The notes: a model not told the origin generated them from the letters alone. Shown: positions 8,532-17,362, numbered from the stretch's first letter. The stretch: DNA of 45,390 nucleotides from an uncultured Collinsella sp. (GCA_900541205.1 UQIV01000021.1:1-45390), one strand, 5' to 3'. Numbers and translations: made by a program.

Positions 8532-9851
8532 CTACTCCTCCTCGAGCGTGACCTTGCCGCCCAGCAGGCGGTAGTGGTCGAAGAAATCGGGATAGGACTT
8601 GTTGACGGCCTCGGCGCCGTGGATCACGACCTCGCCGGTGGCGCGGCTTGCGGCGATGGCGGCCATCATGGCGATGCGGTGGTCGTTGTGCGAATCGACC
8701 TCACCGCCGGTGAAGGCATCGACGCCCTTGATGATGAGGTCGTCGCCGGCAATACGCACCTGCGCGCCCAGCGCGGTGAGCTCGCGGGTGGTTGTGGCCA
8801 GGCGGTCGGATTCCTTGATGCGCAGACGGGCGCAATCGCGGATAAAGGTGCGGCCCTGTGCCAGCGAGGCCACGGCCGAGATAACGGGTACCAGGTCGGG
8901 AATGTCGTGGGCACTCATCTCAAAGCCGGCGAGCTTGTCGGACTGCACGGTGGCGGCGTTGGTGGAGCGCACGATGCGGGCGCCAAAGCGCGAAAGCGCA
9001 GCAAGCACGTTGCGGTCGCCCTGTGCGGAGCTCAGCGACACACCCTCCACGGTGATGGGGTCGGAGCCGATGGCGCCGGCGCACAGCCAAAAGGCAGCGT
9101 TGGACCAGTCGCCCTCGACGGCAACGTTGCCGGGCGTGCGATACGAGCCACTGCTCACGCGGAAGTTTGTGACCTCGGGCTGGCCGTCCCTGGCGGGAAT
9201 ACGCTCGACGTTGACCTCGACGCCGAAGGCCTTCATGGCCTGGATCGTCAGGTTGATGTAGGGGCGGCTCTCAATGAGGCCGGTCACCTGCACGCAGGAG
9301 GGCTGGGCGAGCAACGGGGCTGCCAGCAGCAGACCCGAGATGTACTGCGAGCTTACGTTACCCGGCAGCACAAAGGTGCCCGGGCGCATGCGTCCGCTCG
9401 TCTTGAGCGGAAAACCGCCCAGACCCTGTAGGTCGCAGCCGGCGGCGATGATCTCGTCCGAGAGCGGGGACAGCGGGCGGGCGCCCAGACGGCCCTGGCC
9501 CACAAACGTGGCCTCGGCCCCCAGCGCGCAGGCGACGGGCAGCATAAAGCGGAGCGTGGAGCCGCTTTCGCCGCAGTCAAGCGTGCCACCGGCAAGGGCC
9601 TTGAGCAGGCCAAACTCAACACTCTTCATGGTGGGGTGGACCTGGAAGCCGTCCTCGACGGTCTCGATGCGAGCGCCCAGGGCCGTAAGGCAACGCACCG
9701 TGGCCTCGATGTCGGCGCAGGTGGTGTTGCAGGTGACGTGCGTCTCGCCGTTGGCAAGCGCAGCGCAGATGATCAGGCGGTGCGCCATCGACTTGGACGC
9801 GATGGCGGGAACGGTGCCCTTAAGCGGGGACGGGGTGATGCGGGCTAGCAT
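8532..9851 (-). CDS. aroA: 3-phosphoshikimate 1-carboxyvinyltransferase (EPSP synthase)
   Basis: Step 6 of the pathway: PEP plus shikimate-3-phosphate to EPSP. The 439-aa chain has the substrate-binding ASKSMAHRL at the N-terminus, GESGSTLRFMLPVA, GNVSSQYISGLLLAAPLL, and LRIKESDRL in the second domain. The ATG at 9851 overlaps the end of aroB by 7 bp (ATGCTAG), with GGGAG upstream. Whether it is a glyphosate-sensitive class I or a class II enzyme was not decided from sequence. Confidence 0.96.
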   Translation of the reverse strand: MLARITPSPLKGTVPAIASKSMAHRLIICAALANGETHVTCNTTCADIEATVRCLTALGARIETVEDGFQVHPTMKSVEFGLLKALAGGTLDCGESGSTLRFMLPVACALGAEATFVGQGRLGARPLSPLSDEIIAAGCDLQGLGGFPLKTSGRMRPGTFVLPGNVSSQYISGLLLAAPLLAQPSCVQVTGLIESRPYINLTIQAMKAFGVEVNVERIPARDGQPEVTNFRVSSGSYRTPGNVAVEGDWSNAAFWLCAGAIGSDPITVEGVSLSSAQGDRNVLAALSRFGARIVRSTNAATVQSDKLAGFEMSAHDIPDLVPVISAVASLAQGRTFIRDCARLRIKESDRLATTTRELTALGAQVRIAGDDLIIKGVDAFTGGEVDSHNDHRIAMMAAIAASRATGEVVIHGAEAVNKSYPDFFDHYRLLGGKVTLEEE

Positions 9852-10951
9852 GCGGATGCGTCTCCCTTCTGGCCGAGGCCCTCGGCAATTAAATCATGGA
9901 AAGTGGAAAGCGGCGTGCGGTCGATGCTGCAGCGGCCAATGCCGTGCGGAATCACCAGGTCGATGCTGTCGCCCGCGCGTTTTTTGTCGTGCAGTGCCTC
10001 GGCAAAGACGGCGTCGGCCGAAAGCTCGCAGCGGGTCTTGAGACTGTGGCGCGCACAGAGCTCCTCGATGCGGCCAGGCAGCTCGGCGTCGCAAACGCCG
10101 TGTAGGGCTGCGGCGCGCGTGATGATGCCCATGCCGATCGACACGCAGTTGCCATGTCCCAGCTCAAAGTGCTCGCAGGCCTCGACAGCGTGTCCGGCGC
10201 TGTGTCCAAAGTTGAGGAGCTTGCGCTGGTTGGTCTCGCGCTCGTCGGCAACGACCACGGCGCGCTTAATGTCGATGTTGCGGGCGATGATGAGCGCCAC
10301 ACGGGCCACGTCCTGGTTGAGGAGCTCCAGCGTGAGCGGGGTCTTCTCCAGCTCGGCGAAGAGCTCCGGGTCGGCGATCACGGCGTGCTTGACGACCTCG
10401 CCGCAGCCGTCGGCGAACTGCTCGGGCGTGAGGGTGGCCAGGCACCCTACGTCGGCGATAACCACGCTCGGCTGCCAAAAGGCGCCGGCCAAGTTCTTGC
10501 CGGCGGCCAGGTCGATGGCGGTCTTGCCGCCCACCGACGAATCCACCATGGCGAGCAGGCTCGTCGGGATCTGCACAAACTTGCAACCGCGCATGTAGGT
10601 GGCGGCCACAAAGCCCGCCACGTCGCCCACGACGCCGCCGCCGAGTGCCACGATCACGTCGGAGCGCGAAAGCTCGTGCTCGGCCACAAACTCCAAAATG
10701 GCAACATAGGTTTCGGCGCGCTTATGGGCCTCGCCGGCCTCGAAGGTGCAGATGCTCACCTCGTAGCCTGACGCCTCCAGGCTCTGCTTAACGGGCATCT
10801 GGTAGAGCGGGCCCACGTTGGTGTCCGTCACGATGACGGCCTTGGTGCCGCCGGCAGTGGCGCGCACGAGCGGTCCCGCCTGCTCCAGCAAAAACGTGCC
10901 AACATGCACCTGGTAGGGGCGTGCAGTGTCGATATCGATGGTAATCGCCAT
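9845..10951 (-). CDS. aroB: 3-dehydroquinate synthase
   Basis: Step 2 of the pathway: DAHP to 3-dehydroquinate, with NAD and a divalent metal. The 368-aa length is usual. Family motifs seen are GGGVVGDVAGFVAATYMRG, QIPTSLLAMVDSSVGGKTAID, GEVVKHAVI and LLNFGHSAGHAVE, which together supply the metal and NAD ligands. It overlaps aroA by 7 bp and starts 36 bp after tyrA, with GAAAGGACC upstream as ribosome binding site. Confidence 0.96.
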   Translation of the reverse strand: MAITIDIDTARPYQVHVGTFLLEQAGPLVRATAGGTKAVIVTDTNVGPLYQMPVKQSLEASGYEVSICTFEAGEAHKRAETYVAILEFVAEHELSRSDVIVALGGGVVGDVAGFVAATYMRGCKFVQIPTSLLAMVDSSVGGKTAIDLAAGKNLAGAFWQPSVVIADVGCLATLTPEQFADGCGEVVKHAVIADPELFAELEKTPLTLELLNQDVARVALIIARNIDIKRAVVVADERETNQRKLLNFGHSAGHAVEACEHFELGHGNCVSIGMGIITRAAALHGVCDAELPGRIEELCARHSLKTRCELSADAVFAEALHDKKRAGDSIDLVIPHGIGRCSIDRTPLSTFHDLIAEGLGQKGDASAC

Positions 10952-10987
10952 AAGCTTCGGTCCTTTCGACCTGGCGTGATGGGTGGT

Positions 10988-11902
10988 CTAGTGGGAGGCC
11001 TCGTCGTCGAGCGCGCGCTTGATGCGGTCTCCCTCGGCAAGGAGGTTCTCCAGATAGCGCTGGTCGCGGTCCTTGAGCGCACGGCTGTAGGCGCCAAGCG
11101 ACTCGATCAGATGGTCGATCTCGAAGGCGAGCGCATCGGCGTCGTCGATCATGAGCTCGGACCACATTTGCGGGTTGAGGTGCGCCACGCGGGTGAGATC
11201 GCGGTAGCTACCGGCCGAAAAGCCGTGGTGGACCTGGGCGGTCGGACTCTTTACGTAGGCGTTGGACACCACATGCGCAAGCTGGCTCGTGAAGGCGATG
11301 ACGCGGTCGTGCTCGGCGGCGCTGGTCACGCTGAACTTGCCAAAGCCCAAGGGGCGCACCATCTCGCGCACCTGGCCCAAAAGCTCCAGCTTGAGCGCAT
11401 CGTCCACCGTGGGCGGTACGAGCACCAGCGGGGCGCCCTGGAACAGGTCGGCGCGGGAGTGCGCATAGCCCGAGTACTGCGTGCCCGCCATGGGGTGCGC
11501 GCCCACAAAGTAAAAGCCGTGCTCGTGGGCAAGCTCAAAGGCGCGCTCGCACACGATGCCCTTGACGCCCACGGTGTCGATCACCACGGGACCCATGATG
11601 GCGTCGGTGTCGGTGGCGTCGGCGAGCGCCTGGCCGTGCGCCTCGAGCCACTCGATGCATGCCTCGGGATAGCAGGCAAGGACGATGATGTCGCATTCGC
11701 CGAGTGTCTTGCCGTTGAGCTCTCCGGCGACAGTGCCCATGCTGGCGGCCGTCATGACATCGTCATCGGGATCCCAGGCCAGCACGCGGACGCCCGCCTG
11801 CGCATAGCCGCGGGCAAAGCTGCCGCCGATGAGGCCCAGGCCCACGATGCCGGCGCACTTGGGGCCGCCCTGGTTAACGCGCGCGTTTCTCACCGTACCC
11901 AT
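10988..11902 (-). CDS. tyrA: Prephenate dehydrogenase
   Basis: This enzyme oxidises prephenate to 4-hydroxyphenylpyruvate for tyrosine. The 304-aa protein has an N-terminal nucleotide-binding loop (GIVGLGLIGGSFARGYAQAG), DTVGVKG, and the conserved GAHPMAGTQYSGY with the catalytic His. The C-terminal dimerisation helices follow; no ACT domain is present, so tyrosine feedback, if any, acts elsewhere. The ATG is 3 bp after the DAHP synthase stop codon. An arogenate-specific variant cannot be excluded by eye. Confidence 0.92.
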   Translation of the reverse strand: MGTVRNARVNQGGPKCAGIVGLGLIGGSFARGYAQAGVRVLAWDPDDDVMTAASMGTVAGELNGKTLGECDIIVLACYPEACIEWLEAHGQALADATDTDAIMGPVVIDTVGVKGIVCERAFELAHEHGFYFVGAHPMAGTQYSGYAHSRADLFQGAPLVLVPPTVDDALKLELLGQVREMVRPLGFGKFSVTSAAEHDRVIAFTSQLAHVVSNAYVKSPTAQVHHGFSAGSYRDLTRVAHLNPQMWSELMIDDADALAFEIDHLIESLGAYSRALKDRDQRYLENLLAEGDRIKRALDDEASH

Positions 11903-11905
11903 GGG

Positions 11906-12928
11906 CTACTCCATGGTCTCTTGACAGACGACCTCGCGGATGGCTCGGATGCGGCGCATGGTGTCGTCGAACTGATCGGGGGTGAGGGCCTGGGCGCCGT
12001 CGGACCAGGCGCGGCTCGGCTCGTCGTGGACCTCGATCTCCAGGCCGTTGGCACCGCAGGCGGTCGCGGCGAGCGCCATAGGCTCAACGTAGCGGGTGTA
12101 GCCGGTGGCGTGGCTGGGGTCGGCGACGACGGGCAGGTGCGACAGGTGGTGCAGCACCGGCACGGCGTTGAGGTCGAAGGTGTTGCGGGTGCGGGTCTCG
12201 AAGGTGCGGATACCGCGCTCGCACAGGATGACGTTGTCGTTGCCCTCGCTCATAATGTACTCGGCGGCCATGAGCAGCTCGTCGATCGTGCCGGACATGC
12301 CGCGCTTGAGCAGAATCGGGGTCTGGGTCTTGCCGACCTCCTTGAGCAGGGGGAAGTTCTGGGCGTTGCGGGCGCCGATCTGCATGACGTCAATCTTCTT
12401 GTCCAAGAAGACCTGCACGTCGCGTGGGTCCATGATCTCGGTGACGATCGGCATGTCGAGTTCGGCAGACGCCTCGCACAACAGGTCGAGGCCGGCGGGA
12501 CCCATGCCCTGGTAGGCGTAGGGGGAGGTGCGGGGCTTGTAGGCACCGCCGCGCAGCATCGTGGCACCGGCGGCCTTCACGCGGCGGGCGATGCGGATGA
12601 GGTTCTCGCCCTCGACGGAGCACGGGCCGGCGATGACCTGGAACTGATCGCCGCCAATCTTGACGCCGTGGCCGCAGTCGATGACGGAGTCCTCGGGGTG
12701 GAACTTGCGGTTGGCGCGCTTGAACGGCTCGGAGACGCGCTGCACGCGCTCGACGACATCCATGGACTCGAGCAGGAACGGGTCGATCTTGGTCGTATCG
12801 CCCACCAGGCCGATGATCGTCTCATTCTCGCCGCGCGAGACGTCGGTCTTCAGGCCCTTTTTCTCAATCCAGCTGACGATATGGCTGACGGCCTCGTCGC
12901 TGGCGCTCTGCTTTAAAATAGCAATCAT
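11906..12928 (-). CDS. 3-deoxy-7-phosphoheptulonate (DAHP) synthase, type I-beta
   Basis: First committed step: PEP plus erythrose 4-phosphate to DAHP. The 340-aa protein has a ferredoxin-like N-terminal domain (about 1-75, MIAILKQSASDEAV...), which is regulatory in this subclass, and then the barrel with AGPCSVEGENL, LRGGAYKPRTSPYAYQG, GARNAQNFPLL and VADPSHATGY. ATG 12928 is chosen, with GAGAGG upstream. A longer frame to 12976 would run into the leader hairpin and adds sequence unlike the family. It heads the eight-gene aromatic run. Confidence 0.95.
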   Translation of the reverse strand: MIAILKQSASDEAVSHIVSWIEKKGLKTDVSRGENETIIGLVGDTTKIDPFLLESMDVVERVQRVSEPFKRANRKFHPEDSVIDCGHGVKIGGDQFQVIAGPCSVEGENLIRIARRVKAAGATMLRGGAYKPRTSPYAYQGMGPAGLDLLCEASAELDMPIVTEIMDPRDVQVFLDKKIDVMQIGARNAQNFPLLKEVGKTQTPILLKRGMSGTIDELLMAAEYIMSEGNDNVILCERGIRTFETRTRNTFDLNAVPVLHHLSHLPVVADPSHATGYTRYVEPMALAATACGANGLEIEVHDEPSRAWSDGAQALTPDQFDDTMRRIRAIREVVCQETME

Positions 12929-12938
12929 GGTGTGCCTC

Positions 12939-13001
12939 TCACCTCGATGGATAACCCTTGCAAAAACGGCCCGCATCGCGAGCCGTGTATATATGGTGCA
13001 T
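12939..13001 (-). CDS. Possible 20-codon leader ORF upstream of DAHP synthase
   Basis: An ATG at 13001 opens a 20-residue frame that runs through the hairpin and ends 10 bases before the DAHP synthase ATG. It encodes Tyr at positions 5 and 17 and Phe at 13. No Shine-Dalgarno precedes it, but the predicted transcription start falls within about three bases of the ATG, so translation would have to be leaderless. It lacks the run of regulatory codons seen in classical leader peptides. Treat as a candidate only. Confidence 0.25.
   Translation of the reverse strand: MHHIYTARDAGRFCKGYPSR
12962..12986 (-). terminator. Terminator-like hairpin in the leader of the aromatic operon (possible attenuator)
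   Basis: On the minus strand ACGGCTCGC pairs with GCGGGCCGT (one G-T pair) around a 3-base loop, followed at once by TTTTT. It lies between the candidate promoter (13010-13039) and the DAHP synthase start. A U-tract hairpin at the head of a biosynthetic operon suggests transcription attenuation, which is inference. Confidence 0.6.
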
Positions 13002-13009
13002 GAGAGTTT

Positions 13010-13039
13010 ATACTATCTGACTCGCTTTTGCCTTCTAAA
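13010..13039 (-). promoter_or_regulatory. Candidate promoter of the aromatic operon
   Basis: On the minus strand, TTTAGA (13039-13034) and TAGTAT (13015-13010) are 18 bp apart. Transcription would start near 13003, so the terminator-like hairpin would lie about 15 nt into the message. Confidence 0.45.
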
Positions 13040-13091
13040 GTGGGCCGTTGCGCCGCGTCTCCCACGTAATTGCAAAGCTTTTTCTTTTATT

Positions 13092-13121
13092 TTGATAGCC
13101 CGTGGTGCACTTGGGTATAAT
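13092..13121 (+). promoter_or_regulatory. Promoter of tRNA-Arg(CCG)
   Basis: TTGATA (13092-13097) and a consensus TATAAT (13116-13121) are 18 bp apart. The tRNA begins 12 bases after the -10 box. Confidence 0.75.
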
Positions 13122-13132
13122 GCCAAACGTTG

Positions 13133-13209
13133 GCCCTATTAGCTCAGGGGATTAGAGCGTCTGCCTCCGGAGCAGAAGGCCGTTGGTTCGAATCCAACAT
13201 GGGGCACCA
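13133..13209 (+). tRNA. tRNA-Arg (anticodon CCG)
   Basis: Acceptor GCCCTAT pairs with ATGGGGC (one G-T). The anticodon stem TCTGC/GCAGA holds loop CTCCGGA with CCG, the T loop is GGTTCGAATCC, and CCA is encoded (13207-13209). It decodes CGG. Confidence 0.97.
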
Positions 13210-13220
13210 TCGAACGTAAG

Positions 13221-13255
13221 ACCGTCCGAACCTCGCATGGTCCGGGCGGTTTTTC
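13221..13255 (+). terminator. Intrinsic terminator after tRNA-Arg(CCG)
   Basis: A 12-bp stem with one mismatch (13221-13232 with 13239-13250) closes a 6-base loop and is followed by five T residues. Confidence 0.85.
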
Positions 13256-13285
13256 TTATACCGACGCGACGTGATGGGACGTGGT

Positions 13286-16009
13286 ATGGCAGCAACGGAT
13301 ATCGAGCGCGGACTCTCAACCGCCGAGGTCGAGGAGCGCATCGCCGCCGGTAAGATCAACCGCAACATGGAGCTCAAGACCAAGTCGGTCAAAGAGCTCA
13401 TCATCGAGAACCTCTGCACGCTGTTCAATTTGATCAACGTGATCTTGGCGTTCCTGGTCATTTTGACCGGTTCGTTTAAGAATCTGACGTTCCTGTTCGT
13501 GGTGTTTCTCAATACCGCTATTGGCGTCATCCAGTCCATGCGTTCCAAGAAGATGGTCGATAAGCTCACGCTGCTGACCTCCAAGAAGGCCATCGCGGTG
13601 CGCGACGGCGCCGAGGTGGAGCTCGACTTGGACCAGATCGTGCTCGACGATATCATTCGCCTGGGGCGCGGCGACCAGATTCCCGCCGACGCCGTGGTGG
13701 TTTCGGGCGAGGCGCTCGTGAACGAGAGCTTGCTGACGGGCGAGAGCGACCTTATCAAGAAACAGCCAGGTTCCGAGCTCATGAGCGGCAGCTTTATCGA
13801 CTCGGGCCTGCTGCGCGCCCGCGTGATCCATGTCGGCGCCGACAACTACGTGGCCAAAATTAATAACGAGGCCAAGTACGTCAAAAAGGTCAATTCCGAG
13901 ATCATGAACGCGCTCAACGCCATCGTGCGCTTTGCGAGCATCATCATGATCCCGCTCGGTTTGGCGTTGTTTGCCTCGAGTGTGAGCGAGCTGTGGGATG
14001 CCGCGGGAACCCCGGGCGATAGCGCGCTTTCGTGGTGCTTCTCCGAGCTGTTGGCTGGTCATGTGCCTTCGTCGGCGCTGCTGTCCACGGTGGGCGCCCT
14101 GCTGGGCATGATTCCGCAAGGCTTGGTGCTGCTGACCTCGTCGGTGCTCGCCATCGCCACGGTTCGCCTGGCCCGCCGCAAGGTGCTGGCACAGCAGCTC
14201 TACTGCATCGAGACGCTCGCTCGCGTCGACGTGCTGTGCCTGGACAAGACGGGCACCATCACGTCGGGCCGCATGGAGGTCGAGGGCACGTATCCGCTGC
14301 CGGTTGAGGACGTGAGCCTAGGCGCCGGCCCGGACGAGGCGGCTGTTCCCGTCCATACCACAGTGCTCGATTTTGCGCTGGCTAACGTCGCGCGTGCGAC
14401 TTCGGCCGATGCCAACGAGACCTGCCAGGCGCTGCTCAACTATTACGCCGATCGCCCGGTCGAGGTGTCCGAGCCGCTGTCGGTCATTCCGTTCTCGTCC
14501 TCCAAAAAGTGGAGTGGCGCGTCGTTTGCGCAGGGCTCCTATGTGATGGGTGCGGCGCAGTTTGTGCTCCCTGATCGTGTGTTTGCCCAGGTCGAGAACC
14601 GTGTCGCCGAGCTTGCCGATACCTGCCGCGTGCTCGTGGTGGCGCACGTGGACGGCTTTACGCCCGATGGCGATATGGTGGGCGAGGCCGAGCCCGTGGG
14701 CTTTGTGACCATCCGTGACGAGATTCGTACCTCAGCGGCCGAGACCATCGGCTACTTTAACGAGCAGGGCGTGACCCTCAACGTGATCAGTGGCGACGAC
14801 CCGCGTACGGTGTCGTCGATCGCGCGCGTGGTGGGCGTGCCGGGGGCGGACGCTTATGTGGACGCCACGACGCTCGATACGCCGGCCAAGCTCGATGCCG
14901 CAGTGGATCGCTACCACGTCTTTGGCCGTGTGACCCCGCAGCAGAAGCGTGAGCTCGTGCAGGCGCTCAAGCGCCGCGAGCACACCGTGGCCATGACGGG
15001 CGACGGCGTCAACGACGTGCTGGCGCTCAAGGAGGCCGACTGCTCCGTCGCCATGGCGGCCGGCTCCGATGCCGCGCGCAACGTGGCCGAGATCGTACTC
15101 GTCGACAACGACTTTGCCTCGATGCCCGCCGTGGTGGCCGAGGGCCGTCGCTCCATTAACAACCTGCAGCGTTCGGCCTCGCTGTTCCTAACCAAGACGC
15201 TGTTCTCGATGGGCCTGGCGGCGCTGTGCATCGCGCTGCCGCCGTACCCCTTCGAGCCCATCCAGATGACGCTCATTAACTTTTTCTGCATCGGCGCGCC
15301 GGGCTTTGTGTTGGGCCTGGAGCCCAACAATGCTCGCGTGAAGGGTGCGTTTTTGACCAACGTACTCAAGCGTGCGCTGCCGGCGTCGATTGCGGTCATT
15401 TTGGCTGCGGCGCTCGATATCTTTGTGGCGCGCGTGTTTGGCTTTAGCCAGCTCACGCTCTCTACGATGTGCCTGCTTACGTCGTGCGCGGCGAGCGTCA
15501 GCCTGATCTGGCGCATCTCGCAGCCTCTCACGCCCTTACGTGTGGTGCTCTTTGTGTTTGTAGTCGCCGGCATCTTGGTGGGCGTTATCGGATTTCCGGA
15601 GCTGCTGTCTATTGCCAACCTGTCGATGGGCCAGATGGTTATCTTGGCTGTCATCGTGGTCTTTACCTGCTCGGTGTTCTTTAAGCTCGCCACGATGATG
15701 GATTCGCTCAAGCCGCGTCGTCGTCATGCCGCAACTGGTTTTGGCCGCGGGGTGCGCGTCCGCCTGGGTCGCGGTGGCGGCAAGGTGAGCTCGACGGGTT
15801 CGACGGCCGAGCGTTTTGCTAAGCGCTTCGCCGCCGACATGGCGCAGCGCCTCGAAGATCGCACCGTTCGCGAGGCCGAGGCCCGCGCGCTCGAGGGCGT
15901 GGCCCAGGCCCAGCCCAAGAAAAAGAGTAGTGCCGGAGCCAAGCGCTCTCGCGTGACCAAGTCCGCCCAAGGCATCAAAGTCTCGATGCCAAGCAAAAAG
16001 AAGAAGTAG
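13286..16009 (+). CDS. P-type cation-transporting ATPase (CtpE-like)
   Basis: A 907-aa membrane pump driven by ATP. Core motifs in order: the actuator loop ESLLTGES, the ion-site helix with IPQGLVLLTS, the phosphorylation site DKTGTIT (Asp about 320), and the hinge MTGDGVNDVLALKEADCSVAM. About ten membrane spans are expected. IPQGL in place of the PEGLP of classical Ca2+ pumps, and the overall look, recall mycobacterial CtpE, which is linked to Ca2+ uptake; the ion here is inferred. The C-terminal tail (about 110 residues) is very rich in Lys and Arg. The start is uncertain (GTG 13271, ATG 13274 or ATG 13286); the last has a weak GGGA six bases upstream. Confidence 0.88.
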   Translation: MAATDIERGLSTAEVEERIAAGKINRNMELKTKSVKELIIENLCTLFNLINVILAFLVILTGSFKNLTFLFVVFLNTAIGVIQSMRSKKMVDKLTLLTSKKAIAVRDGAEVELDLDQIVLDDIIRLGRGDQIPADAVVVSGEALVNESLLTGESDLIKKQPGSELMSGSFIDSGLLRARVIHVGADNYVAKINNEAKYVKKVNSEIMNALNAIVRFASIIMIPLGLALFASSVSELWDAAGTPGDSALSWCFSELLAGHVPSSALLSTVGALLGMIPQGLVLLTSSVLAIATVRLARRKVLAQQLYCIETLARVDVLCLDKTGTITSGRMEVEGTYPLPVEDVSLGAGPDEAAVPVHTTVLDFALANVARATSADANETCQALLNYYADRPVEVSEPLSVIPFSSSKKWSGASFAQGSYVMGAAQFVLPDRVFAQVENRVAELADTCRVLVVAHVDGFTPDGDMVGEAEPVGFVTIRDEIRTSAAETIGYFNEQGVTLNVISGDDPRTVSSIARVVGVPGADAYVDATTLDTPAKLDAAVDRYHVFGRVTPQQKRELVQALKRREHTVAMTGDGVNDVLALKEADCSVAMAAGSDAARNVAEIVLVDNDFASMPAVVAEGRRSINNLQRSASLFLTKTLFSMGLAALCIALPPYPFEPIQMTLINFFCIGAPGFVLGLEPNNARVKGAFLTNVLKRALPASIAVILAAALDIFVARVFGFSQLTLSTMCLLTSCAASVSLIWRISQPLTPLRVVLFVFVVAGILVGVIGFPELLSIANLSMGQMVILAVIVVFTCSVFFKLATMMDSLKPRRRHAATGFGRGVRVRLGRGGGKVSSTGSTAERFAKRFAADMAQRLEDRTVREAEARALEGVAQAQPKKKSSAGAKRSRVTKSAQGIKVSMPSKKKK

Positions 16010-16112
16010 CTACGCGCCCTGGCGATGTTGAATTGGTGCCTTGCTCCTGTGGGGCCGTGGCGATGTTATGCTCTAACCTCGATTGTTTGAATTGCTTCGA
16101 AAAGAGGATGCC

Positions 16113-17255
16113 GTGATTTGCCCGCATTGCCTTAAGACTATCGAGGACGGCGCCTCGTTCTGCCCCTACTGCAACGCCTATGTGGGTCCGGGCGATGGTC
16201 CCGAGCACACCGAGTTCGTGTTCTGCGAGGGCTGCGGTGCCCGTCTTTCTCCGCATGATCGTACGTGCCCCAAATGCGGACGCCCCGCTCCGGGTATCCT
16301 CTCCGAGGACGCGGCCGCATCCGACCTGGCAGCGGGCCGCACGGCAGGCTTTCCGCGCCTAACGCAAGAGCAGATCGATACCGAGGTGCCGCATGCGCCG
16401 GCCTCTGCCGCTGCGGTGCTTTCGGACGCCGCCGACCCCAATGAGACCTGTGTGCTGCCGGCTTTCGATAAGGATTTCGGTATCCCCAAGGTCGATATTC
16501 CCACGCCCGTTTCTCTGCATGACGATGCTCAAAAACCCAAGCGCAAGGTGCATCCCGACGAGGATGCCTATCACAAGCACAAGCGCCATATCCCCAAGCC
16601 TCTCATTATCATTGCGGTCCTCGCCGTCGTTTGCGGCGGTGCCTATTGGTTCGTGACGACCGATCCCATGGGCGTTATGCCTGGCTTCTACGACCAGTTT
16701 GGCCAGGCTGCGCAGACGACCTTCCCCACGCGCCAAAAGGGCGAGGCGACCGAGGACGATACCAAGCAGGACGATTCTGCCGAGGTAGTCCAGGAAGAAA
16801 CCGTGCTGACCGATGATCAGCTCTATACCAGGCTCGACGGTCTGTATCAGACCATCGTGTCCTACGGTGACGAGGACCAGATTGGCGAGGTCATCGATTC
16901 CTTTAACAACGGTTATCTCCGAACGCCGCTGTCCACCCGTCAGGAGCTGTCGCAGAGTGCCTACGCCCTGCGCGACCAGATCAAAAAGACGCAAGATGAG
17001 CTCAACAACCTTAAGTATCAGGACGATACGGTCTATGCGGACGACATCGCCCACTTAAAGCAGCTTGCCGAGTGGATGTACGAGCGTGTCGACGTGATCT
17101 GCCAGAGCTGGGATATCTCGCTGGCCATTCCTGATGGCGAGTCGATGAGTTCCCACCAAAGCGAGATCCTGGCGCCCATCGCGCAGGGCGGCAACAGCGC
17201 GCTGAACCAGTACGACGCCAATGTGGGCTCCTGGAAGCCGCAGCAGCGTTCCTAA
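16113..17255 (+). CDS. Zinc-ribbon membrane protein of unknown function
   Basis: This 380-aa protein has two N-terminal zinc-ribbon knuckle pairs (CPHC...CPYC and CEGC...CPKC), a variable acidic/proline linker, a basic stretch, and one membrane span (LIIIAVLAVVCGGAYWFV). The long C-terminal part is probably outside the cell, acidic and helical (coiled-coil-like, QIKKTQDELNNLKYQDD). GTG 16113 with AGAGGA upstream is preferred over a TTG at 16083, because it puts the first Cys at position 3. The architecture is common in actinobacterial and Firmicute proteins of unknown role. Its place between a cation pump and a cyclophilin gives no clear function. Confidence 0.75.
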   Translation: MICPHCLKTIEDGASFCPYCNAYVGPGDGPEHTEFVFCEGCGARLSPHDRTCPKCGRPAPGILSEDAAASDLAAGRTAGFPRLTQEQIDTEVPHAPASAAAVLSDAADPNETCVLPAFDKDFGIPKVDIPTPVSLHDDAQKPKRKVHPDEDAYHKHKRHIPKPLIIIAVLAVVCGGAYWFVTTDPMGVMPGFYDQFGQAAQTTFPTRQKGEATEDDTKQDDSAEVVQEETVLTDDQLYTRLDGLYQTIVSYGDEDQIGEVIDSFNNGYLRTPLSTRQELSQSAYALRDQIKKTQDELNNLKYQDDTVYADDIAHLKQLAEWMYERVDVICQSWDISLAIPDGESMSSHQSEILAPIAQGGNSALNQYDANVGSWKPQQRS

Positions 17256-17293
17256 AATTAGTTCGCCATAGTCGGCATAACCTACGTGCGCAA

Positions 17294-17323
17294 TTGATGT
17301 AAGCGCATGCTTATTGCTACAAT
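17294..17323 (+). promoter_or_regulatory. Candidate promoter of the cyclophilin gene
   Basis: TTGATG (17294-17299) and TACAAT (17318-17323) are 18 bp apart and lie 40 bp upstream of the start codon. Confidence 0.65.
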
Positions 17324-17362
17324 TCGTACAAATATGCTTTAAACGCACGAGGAAGGAACCAC

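Noticed and set aside
10904..12916. 670-codon open frame antisense to tyrA and DAHP synthase
   Set aside because: It lies opposite clearly conserved genes, has no family features, and long antisense frames are expected in GC-rich DNA.
16006..16013. GTAGCTAC around the P-type ATPase stop codon, as a possible REP deletion scar
   Set aside because: The same octamer occurs inside tyrA coding sequence (11204-11211), so chance is enough to explain it.
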